From: Kocuria rhizophila
GTDB lineage: Bacteria; Actinomycetota; Actinomycetes; Actinomycetales; Micrococcaceae
Reading direction: 5' to 3'
Assembly: GCF_003667225.1 (NCBI RefSeq)
Contig: NZ_RCOM01000001.1
Span: 1 to 64,000, forward strand
Length of the DNA: 64,000 bases
The notes under the pieces were generated by a model. The model searched no databases, was not told where the DNA came from, and saw only the letters and a list, made by a program, of their open reading frames with translations. The position numbers and the translations under genes are program-made. This document shows positions 58,131 to 64,000 of this stretch, piece after piece; the stretch's first letter is position 1, and each line of letters opens with the position of its first letter.

Positions 58131-58466
58131 ATGGACACCACCGAAGCCCAGCACGTCGGGGGCCCCTTCTCGCGGTCCTCCCGGGTTCTGAACAGCACCG
58201 AGTCCGGCACGGAGACCGTGGGGGGAACCGCCACGATTGAGCGGGAGGAGACCCGCCAGTTCGCGGAGCCCGGTGACCACGAGCGGTTCGCCCACTACGT
58301 CCGCAAGGAGAAGATCATGGAGTCGGCACTGTCCGGCGAACCCGTGATCGCGCTGTGCGGCAAGGTGTGGACCCCCGGACGCGATCCCCAGCGCTTCCCG
58401 GTGTGCCCGGAGTGCAAGGAGATCTACCAGGGTCTGCGCCCCGGCAAGGACAAGCCCGAGAACTGA
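58131..58466 (+). CDS. DUF3039 domain protein with Cys-pair motif
   Basis: A 111-residue actinobacterial protein of unknown role. The conserved part (about 50-111) includes FAHYVRKEKIMESALSG and a Cys in IALCGKVW, then CPECKEIY. The three Cys could bind zinc in a small treble-clef-like site. A DEAD/DEAH-type helicase follows 405 bases on. A 10-bp hairpin at 58509-58531 ends the gene. Confidence 0.78.
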   Translation: MDTTEAQHVGGPFSRSSRVLNSTESGTETVGGTATIEREETRQFAEPGDHERFAHYVRKEKIMESALSGEPVIALCGKVWTPGRDPQRFPVCPECKEIYQGLRPGKDKPEN

Positions 58467-58508
58467 CAGCACCACCGCAGCACCCCGTCCCGCCCCGCGG
58501 GACACCGG

Positions 58509-58531
58509 CGGCGCCCGCACAGCGGGCGCCG
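58509..58531 (+). terminator. Hairpin after the DUF3039 gene
   Basis: CGGCGCCCGC and its complement form a perfect 10-bp stem around ACA, 42 bases after the stop. It is followed by TTGCC rather than a T-run. Confidence 0.6.
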
Positions 58532-58871
58532 TTGCCGTGCCGACCGGTGGCGGCCTGGACGACGCCGCGCGGCGGCACGGCCCCGCCCCCGGCGTGTCTG
58601 CGTCACCGGAGACTGTCGCGGTGCGTCGGCGCCCGGCCGCAGCGCGTGCTGGCACGGGGTGCCGGCACCACACGAGAGGCCGCGGTTCTCGAGCCGCGGC
58701 GTCGTGGATGGACCACGGGTCCGCGGACGCGCGAACGGATCGGGCAGGCGAGCGGACGGGCAGGGCGCACGCCGGGGCCGCGGACGGGACCGGGCGGCGT
58801 CGTCCGGGGAAACGGTGCCCGGAGAAACGGTGGAAACTCGCGCCACAGGGCGCGGAGAGGACGAGCACCAC
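58532..58871. other. Spacer before the SF2 helicase gene
   Basis: This 340-base spacer has no supported gene. It holds GACGACGCC (58558-58566), GGCGTCGTG near 58688, GGCGTCGTC (58796-58804), and GAAACGGTG twice at 58809-58817 and 58824-58832. No TANNNT hexamer occurs close to the helicase start. Confidence 0.5.
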
Positions 58872-60671
58872 GTGTCAGACAGCGATCAGATGTCCCTTTT
58901 CGGGGCGGCAGCGGACCTGCCTCCGGCGTACCCGGACCGGGCCGCGTGGGGCACCGCACCCAAGCTCCGTGCGTGGCAGGCGGAGGCCATCCAGCGCTAC
59001 GAGCAGGCTCAGCCCCGGGACTTCATGGCCGTGGCGACCCCCGGTGCCGGCAAAACCACGTTCGCGCTCACCGTGGCCAAGAAGCTGCACGACGCCGGCG
59101 TGGTCCAGCGGGTGACCGTGGTGACCCCCACCGAGCACCTCAAGCGCCAGTGGGCCGATGCCGCGGCACGCGTGGGGCTCGCGATCGACCCCAACTTCAA
59201 GAACGCGGACGGTCAGCACGGCCGCGGCTACATGGGCGCGGCCGTGACCTACGCGCAGGTGGCGAACAAGCCGCTGCTGCACCGGGCCCGGACCGAGGCC
59301 GGACGCACGCTCGTGATCATGGACGAGATCCACCACGCGGGCGACGCGCTGTCCTGGGGCGACGGGCTGCGCGAGGCTTTCGAGCCGGCCACCCGGCGGC
59401 TCGCGCTCACCGGTACGCCCTTCCGCTCGGACACCTCACCCATCCCGTTCGTGCGCTACGAGGAGGACGGGGACGGCATCCGCCGCTCCACGGCGGACTA
59501 CACCTACGGCTACGGCAACGCCCTGCAGGACCACGTGGTGCGCCCCGTGATCTTCATGGCCTACTCCGGGCAGATGCGCTGGCGCACCTCCGCGGGCGAG
59601 GAGATGGCCGCCCAGCTGGGGGAGGGGTTCACCAAGGACATCACGTCCCACGCGTGGCGCACGGCCCTGGACCCGCAGGGCCAGTGGATCCCGTCCGTCC
59701 TGCGCGCCGCGGACCAGCGCCTGACCCAGGTGCGCCGCACCGTGCCGGACGCCGGAGCGCTCGTGATCGCGACCGACCACCAGGACGCCAAGGCCTACGC
59801 CGAGCAGCTGCACGCCCTTACGGGGGAGCGGCCCACCGTGGTGCTCTCCGACGACAAGGCCGCGTCCAACAAGATCGACCAGTTCTCGGAGTCGGACAAG
59901 CGCTGGATGGTGGCCGTGCGCATGGTCTCCGAGGGGGTGGACGTGCCCCGCCTCGCGGTGGGCGTCTACGCGACCTCCACGTCCACGCCGCTGTTCTTCG
60001 CCCAGGCCGTGGGCCGCTTCGTGCGCGCCCGCAAGCGCGGGGAGACCGCCTCGGTGTTCCTGCCGTCGGTGCCCGTGCTCATGGCGCTCGCCAACTCCAT
60101 GGAGGAGGAGCGGGACCACGCCCTCGACAAGCCCAAGAGCGTGCCCGACGTCGTGGACTTCGACCAGCCCATGGAGAGCGGCTGGGACGACGACCTGCTG
60201 GAGGAGGCCAACCGCGACGAGCGGGCGTCGTCCGCGCTCGCACAGGGCAACTTCCAGGCCCTGGACTCGGACGCGTCCTTCCACGGCGTGCTCTTCGACG
60301 GCGGCGCGTTCGGCGGCGGCGCCGCCGTGGGCTCGGAGGAGGAGGCCGAGTACCTCGGCATCCCCGGCCTGCTGGATCCCGAGCAGGTCTCCGAGCTGCT
60401 GCGGGAGCGCCAGTCGCGCTCGGCGCAGCGCCAGGGCGGTGGCACGGCCCCCCAGCAGCCCGCGGTCCCGGACCACCGGCGGCTCAAGGACCTGCGGGCC
60501 CAGCTGTCCAAGAACGTCTCGGCGTGGTCCGCCCGCACGGGCACCCCGCACGGTGTGATCCACAACGAGCTGCGCACCAAGTGCGGTGGTCCGCCCGTGG
60601 CCCAGGCGTCGGAGGAGCAGCTGAACGCGCGCCTCGCAATGCTGCAGCGCTGGTTCATCGGCCGCAAGTAG
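58872..60671 (+). CDS. SF2 DEAD/DEAH-type helicase, function unknown
   Basis: A 599-residue helicase. Walker A is TPGAGKTT, motif II is DEIHH, motif III is TGTPFRSD, and motif VI is QAVGRFVRARK. The two RecA domains span about 35-430; the C-terminal part has Arg/Gln-rich linkers and a conserved end (NVSAWSARTGTPHGVIHNEL). It is a family widespread in actinobacteria with no settled role. GTG 58872 has GGAGAGGACG upstream. A GGCGTCGTC lies at 60224 in an Ala-Ser-Ser linker. Confidence 0.83.
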   Translation: MSDSDQMSLFGAAADLPPAYPDRAAWGTAPKLRAWQAEAIQRYEQAQPRDFMAVATPGAGKTTFALTVAKKLHDAGVVQRVTVVTPTEHLKRQWADAAARVGLAIDPNFKNADGQHGRGYMGAAVTYAQVANKPLLHRARTEAGRTLVIMDEIHHAGDALSWGDGLREAFEPATRRLALTGTPFRSDTSPIPFVRYEEDGDGIRRSTADYTYGYGNALQDHVVRPVIFMAYSGQMRWRTSAGEEMAAQLGEGFTKDITSHAWRTALDPQGQWIPSVLRAADQRLTQVRRTVPDAGALVIATDHQDAKAYAEQLHALTGERPTVVLSDDKAASNKIDQFSESDKRWMVAVRMVSEGVDVPRLAVGVYATSTSTPLFFAQAVGRFVRARKRGETASVFLPSVPVLMALANSMEEERDHALDKPKSVPDVVDFDQPMESGWDDDLLEEANRDERASSALAQGNFQALDSDASFHGVLFDGGAFGGGAAVGSEEEAEYLGIPGLLDPEQVSELLRERQSRSAQRQGGGTAPQQPAVPDHRRLKDLRAQLSKNVSAWSARTGTPHGVIHNELRTKCGGPPVAQASEEQLNARLAMLQRWFIGRK

Positions 60672-60841
60672 GTCCCGTGCACGACGCCGCTCGGCCGGGT
60701 CCTCGACGCCCCGCGCGCCATCCTGCGGGCGCTCGGCCCTCGCAGACGCGCGCGGACGCCCTCGGCACCGCCTCCCGATCCGAGCCGGTTCCCTTCCCAC
60801 GCCGAGCTGCGGCCCACTGGGCCGCGCCCGGCAGGGACACG

Positions 60842-61459
60842 TCAGGCCAGGTCGGTGACGACCTCCACGCCCGCGGCTTCCAGCTCCGCGACGGCGCGCT
60901 GGCCGCCTTCCGCTGAGACAGGCGCCGTGAGCGGCAGCAGCAGCCGGGTCTCGTAGCCGGCATCTACTGCATCCTTGGCGGTGGCCAGCACGCAGTGGTC
61001 CAGGGCGAGCCCCACCACGTCCACGGCCTCGACGTCCCGCTCCCGGAGCCAGTCGTCCAGGCTCACACGGTCCTCGTCCGCGGCTTCCTCCGGCTCTCCC
61101 ATGGGCACGTCCACGTCCGGGGCGGACAGCCCCTCGAAACCCGAGTAGGCGGCGTCGTACGCGCCCTTGCGGAAGAACTCGGTGACGTGCTCGGTGTCGA
61201 AATCGGGGTGGGTCGCCGCGCCGGGGGTGTCCGCCACGCAGTGCACGGGCCAGCTCGTGGCGAAGTCCGGGGTGTCGCTGAAGTGCTCTCCCGGGTCCAC
61301 GTGCCAGTCCTGGGTGGCGGCCACGGCCACGTAGTCCGCGTGGTGGTCCTCGAGGTGCTCGGAGATCCCCGCGGCCACCGCGGCGCCCCCGGCGACGGCC
61401 AGGCTGCCGCCCTCGCAGAAGTCGTTCTGGACGTCGACGATCAGCAGTGCAGTGCGCAC
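60842..61459 (-). CDS. pncA: Nicotinamidase
   Basis: A 205-residue amidase turning nicotinamide into nicotinate for NAD salvage. The catalytic triad is Asp in DVQNDFCEGG, Lys in FRKGAYD and Cys in GLALDHCVLATA; the DPGEHF segment helps bind metal. GTG 61459 has GGGAGGA upstream. It follows pncB by 14 bases on the same strand, so both act in one operon. Confidence 0.95.
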   Translation of the reverse strand: MRTALLIVDVQNDFCEGGSLAVAGGAAVAAGISEHLEDHHADYVAVAATQDWHVDPGEHFSDTPDFATSWPVHCVADTPGAATHPDFDTEHVTEFFRKGAYDAAYSGFEGLSAPDVDVPMGEPEEAADEDRVSLDDWLRERDVEAVDVVGLALDHCVLATAKDAVDAGYETRLLLPLTAPVSAEGGQRAVAELEAAGVEVVTDLA

Positions 61460-61473
61460 GGTGTCCTCCCTGC

Positions 61474-62814
61474 TCAGTGAGCGGTTCCTGGTTCGATGAC
61501 GGTGGGGATCACGGGCTCGCCCTCGGAGAGCCTGCGTGCCGCCCGCGGCAGCTCCGCCACGGACTCGGCGTGGCGCCGTCGGGCCCGCTGCACACCCTCG
61601 GGGCCGGTGAAGCCGTCGTGCAGCTCCCCGCCGGTGACGTAGTCCACGAGGAGGGGACGGTCGTCGCCGTCGTCGTGGGGCTCGTGGGAAATGCCCACGA
61701 GCTCGTGGGTGGCCAGGCCCTCGGCGCTGCGGCGCCGCAGAGCGTACTTCTCGCCGCCCACGGAGGCCTTGCCCGAGGAAGCCTTGGCCACCGGCTCCAT
61801 GGTGCCCGACGCGCCCTCCCGCGAGACGAGTTTGTAGACCATGGAGGACGTGGGGGCTCCCGAGCCCGTCACCAGGCGCGTGCCCACGCCGTACGAGTCC
61901 ACGGGTACGGCGCGCAGGGCGGCGATCGCGTACTCGTCCAGGTCGCTCGTGACCGTGATGCGAGTGTTCGGGTTGCCGAGCTTGTCGAGCAGCGCACGCA
62001 CCGACGCCGCCTGGGTCACCAGGTCGCCCGAGTCCAGACGCACCCCGCCGAGGTCCGGACCGGCGATGTCCACGGCGAGGCGGACGGCCCGCTCGACGTC
62101 GTACGTGTCCACGAGCAGTGTGGTGGACACTCCCAGAGCGTCCAGCTGGGCTCGGAAGGCCTGCTCCTCGGAGTCGTGCAGCAGGGTGAAGGAGTGGGCG
62201 GCGGTGCCCACGGTCCGCACGCCGTAGCGGTAGCCCGCCTCCAGGTTGGACGTGGACTCGAAACCGGCCACCACGGCGGCGCGGGCGGCGGCCACGGCAG
62301 CCTGCTCGTGGGCGCGGCGTGAACCCATCTCGATGCACGGCCGGTCCCCGGCGGCGCCCACCATGCGGGACGCGGCCGAGGCCACGGCGGAGTCGTAGTT
62401 GAGCACGGACAGGATGTAGGTCTCCAGGACGCACGCCTCCGCGAAGGAGGACTCCACGCTCAGCAGCGGGGAGTGGGGGAAGTAGGTCTCGCCCTCCGCG
62501 TAGCCGCGGATCTGGCCCGTGAAGCGGAAGTTCTCCAGGTAGGCCACGGTGGCGGCGTCCACCACGCCGGTGTCCCGCAGGAAGCGCAGCTGCTCGTCCG
62601 TGAAGCGGAACTGCTCCAGGCCCTCCAGGACGCGACCCACCCCGGCGAAGACCCCGTAGCGCCGACCGTGCGGCAGGCGGCGGGTGAAGACCTCGAACAC
62701 GCTGCGGCGTGAAGCCGTGCCCGCTCGGAGGGCTGCCTGCAGCATGGTCAGCTCGTAGTGGTCCGTCAGCAGGGACGTGGCCTGCGGGTGCCAGGAATAG
62801 CTGTGCTCGTTCAC
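61474..62814 (-). CDS. pncB: Nicotinate phosphoribosyltransferase
   Basis: A 446-residue enzyme turning nicotinate and PRPP into nicotinate mononucleotide with ATP use. LLTDHYELTM at the start, EMGSRRAHE and the later RLDSGDL and GVGTRLVTGSG are typical. With pncA it recycles nicotinamide. GTG 62814 lies six bases after TAGGCT, so it is probably leaderless. Confidence 0.95.
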   Translation of the reverse strand: MNEHSYSWHPQATSLLTDHYELTMLQAALRAGTASRRSVFEVFTRRLPHGRRYGVFAGVGRVLEGLEQFRFTDEQLRFLRDTGVVDAATVAYLENFRFTGQIRGYAEGETYFPHSPLLSVESSFAEACVLETYILSVLNYDSAVASAASRMVGAAGDRPCIEMGSRRAHEQAAVAAARAAVVAGFESTSNLEAGYRYGVRTVGTAAHSFTLLHDSEEQAFRAQLDALGVSTTLLVDTYDVERAVRLAVDIAGPDLGGVRLDSGDLVTQAASVRALLDKLGNPNTRITVTSDLDEYAIAALRAVPVDSYGVGTRLVTGSGAPTSSMVYKLVSREGASGTMEPVAKASSGKASVGGEKYALRRRSAEGLATHELVGISHEPHDDGDDRPLLVDYVTGGELHDGFTGPEGVQRARRRHAESVAELPRAARRLSEGEPVIPTVIEPGTAH

Positions 62815-62820
62815 CCTGCC

Positions 62821-62826
62821 AGCCTA
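62821..62826 (-). promoter_or_regulatory. -10 hexamer for leaderless pncB
   Basis: TAGGCT on the minus strand is followed by GGCAGG and then the GTG start. It is the same hexamer as for the MBL-fold gene. Confidence 0.5.
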
Positions 62827-62865
62827 GTGGGGCGCTCGCCGTGCGCACATCACCACGCCCCCGGC

Positions 62866-62871
62866 TACCAT
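62866..62871 (+). promoter_or_regulatory. -10 hexamer for leaderless clpS
   Basis: TACCAT is followed by seven bases and ATG 62879. The earlier ATG at 62870 lies within the hexamer, so it would not be in a transcript starting here. Confidence 0.45.
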
Positions 62872-62878
62872 GGAAACG

Positions 62879-63229
62879 ATGCTCACTTACCAGTTCCGGG
62901 GCCGTGTCCCCGCCCCCGCCGTGCTCATGAGTGCCGCGCCTGCGGAGTCCCCGCAGCTCACGCGGGAGGAGCAGGCGCTCACCGCCGTGAACGTGCCGTG
63001 GAACGTGGTGGTCTGGGACGACCCCGTGAACCTCATGAGCTACGTGGTGTACGTCTTCCGCTCGCACTTCGGGTTCACGGACGCCAAGGCCCGCACGCTC
63101 ATGCTCGAGGTCCACCACCAGGGCCGGTCGATCGTCTTCACCGGCTCCCTGGAGGAGGCCGAGGCCCACGTGAGCGCACTGCACGGCTACGGCCTGTGGG
63201 CCACCTACGAGAAGGCGGGGGAGAACTGA
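62879..63229 (+). CDS. clpS: ClpS adaptor protein
   Basis: A 116-residue adaptor that brings N-degron substrates to the ClpC/ClpP protease. The core is [20 protein letters not shown] with the DDPVN peptide-binding motif, then MLEVHHQG and the C-terminal GL-ATYEK. ATG 62879 fits the -10; ATG 62870 is an in-frame alternative adding three residues. The stop shares one base with the DUF2017 start. Confidence 0.92.
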   Translation: MLTYQFRGRVPAPAVLMSAAPAESPQLTREEQALTAVNVPWNVVVWDDPVNLMSYVVYVFRSHFGFTDAKARTLMLEVHHQGRSIVFTGSLEEAEAHVSALHGYGLWATYEKAGEN

Positions 63230-63789
63230 TGGCGCGCGGGTTCAAGCGCACGCGCAAGGGCATCGTGGGCCGCTTCGAGGCCCCCGAGGTGCGTCTGCTG
63301 CAGAAGCTGTTCTCGGACGTGGCAGAGACGCTCGCGCCCGAGCCGCGCGACACGGACGACCCCCTGGAGGCGCTCGTGGGTTGGGACGAGGACGTGGCCG
63401 AGCCCACGGACCCCGCGCTGCGCAGACTGCTGCCCGCGGCGTCGTCGGACCCCGAGCAGGCCGCGGAGTTCCGCAGGCTCACGGACCGCTCGCTGCGCGA
63501 ACGCCGGATCGCGGCACTGCGGGCGTCCTCGCTCGCCCTGGAGTCCGATCCCGTGGTGCTGACCACGGAACAGGCGCAGGACGTTGCACGCGCACTCAAC
63601 GACGTCCGCCTGGTGCTCGCGTCCCGGCTGGGGATCGACTCCCCGCAGGACGCCGAGCGGGTGGCGGAGCTCACGGACTTCGGGACGGCGCAGACCGTGG
63701 AGCAGTACATGGGCGTGGTGTACAACTTCGTCTCGTGGCTGCAGGAGACGCTCATGGAGGCGCTGCTGAAGACCCTCCCGTCCTCGTGA
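63229..63789 (+). CDS. DUF2017 domain protein
   Basis: A 186-residue protein of unknown role, always next to clpS in actinobacteria, which suggests a part in adaptor-dependent proteolysis. It has a basic start ([13 protein letters not shown]) and a helical C-terminal part ([12 protein letters not shown]). A GGCGTCGTC at 63438 encodes Ala-Ser-Ser. TGATG overlap joins it to clpS. Confidence 0.85.
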   Translation: MARGFKRTRKGIVGRFEAPEVRLLQKLFSDVAETLAPEPRDTDDPLEALVGWDEDVAEPTDPALRRLLPAASSDPEQAAEFRRLTDRSLRERRIAALRASSLALESDPVVLTTEQAQDVARALNDVRLVLASRLGIDSPQDAERVAELTDFGTAQTVEQYMGVVYNFVSWLQETLMEALLKTLPSS

Positions 63790-63843
63790 CGCGGCATCGG
63801 AAGCACGCCTCGTCTCATGTTCGGGGTGCTCACCCGGACGCAC

Positions 63844-63849
63844 TACAGT
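63844..63849 (+). promoter_or_regulatory. -10 hexamer for leaderless murI
   Basis: TACAGT is followed by eight bases and ATG 63858. The gap has no ribosome binding site. Confidence 0.45.
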
Positions 63850-63857
63850 TTTCCGTT

Positions 63858-64000
63858 ATGCAGGCTGAGCACCGTTCTCCCACCGGTCCGAACCCCAACT
63901 CGCCCATCGGGGTGTTCGACTCCGGAGTGGGCGGTCTCACGGTGGCCCGGTCCATCATCGACCAGCTGCCCAACGAGGAGATCCTCTACGTGGGGGACAC
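63858..64000 (+). CDS. murI: Glutamate racemase, 5' part only
   Basis: The window ends 143 bases into this gene. The visible 47 residues include [15 protein letters not shown], with the catalytic-site DSG, and a later YVGD, the start of glutamate racemase, which supplies D-glutamate for peptidoglycan. The gene continues past the window. Confidence 0.9.
   Translation, partial: MQAEHRSPTGPNPNSPIGVFDSGVGGLTVARSIIDQLPNEEILYVGD

Overview
The window reads as chromosome of a high-GC Gram-positive bacterium. Overall G+C looks above 70 percent, almost all third codon positions are G or C, and GTG starts are common. The gene content is actinobacterial: a SigR/RsrA thiol-stress pair, the 24-residue ribosomal protein bL37, a fused E1/E2 2-oxoglutarate dehydrogenase (Kgd), a CBS-containing GuaB1, the mismatch endonuclease NucS, and a Rho with a large Arg/Asn-rich insertion like the one known from Micrococcus luteus. 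The best inference is a member of the Micrococcaceae, probably Kocuria or a close relative; this is not proven from the sequence alone. No phage, transposon, integrase, CRISPR array or plasmid gene is visible.

Layout. 1-2.7 kb: a DoxX-like membrane protein, sigR-rsrA with a candidate SigR promoter, bL37, and an SGNH/GDSL-fold protein whose usual catalytic residues look substituted. 2.8-8.4 kb: kgd (minus strand) and guaB1. 8.4-13 kb: a zinc module, with lipoprotein znuA, znuC and znuB behind a Zur-like operator, and zur convergent to them and coupled to a lipid kinase. 13.2-18.7 kb: an MBL-fold hydrolase, a HIT protein and the RNA helicase hrpA. 18.8-22.1 kb: an ABC importer of the TrpXYZ type plus a small membrane protein, then tRNA-Arg(CCG). 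22.4-34.9 kb: the conserved actinobacterial block argS-lysA-hom-thrC-thrB-rho-prfA-prmC-sua5, with no rpmE between rho and prfA.

35-41 kb: a surface-polysaccharide cluster (epimerase, two glycosyltransferases, a FlaA1/CapD-type dehydratase and a WecA-like phosphoglycosyltransferase) sits between sua5 and the ATP synthase operon. 41.2-49.3 kb: two AtpI/AtpZ-like genes and atpBEFHAGDC, ending in a strong hairpin. 49.5-54.8 kb: murA with Asp in place of the fosfomycin-target Cys, a cold-shock gene, nucS, an AI-2E family transporter and a thioredoxin-fold/TPR protein without CXXC. 55-64 kb: a two-gene ABC system, a DUF3039 protein, an SF2 helicase, the NAD-salvage genes pncB-pncA, clpS-DUF2017 and the 5' end of murI.

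Three patterns cut across the genes. First, about ten genes show a TANNNT hexamer ending 6-8 bases before the start codon, as expected for leaderless transcripts. Second, GTGA, ATGA and TGATG overlaps join most operon members. Third, the 9-mer GGCGTCGTC recurs about 18 times, almost only in spacers and in low-complexity protein tails, and is absent from the conserved ATP synthase block. The last pattern is the least explained feature of the window.
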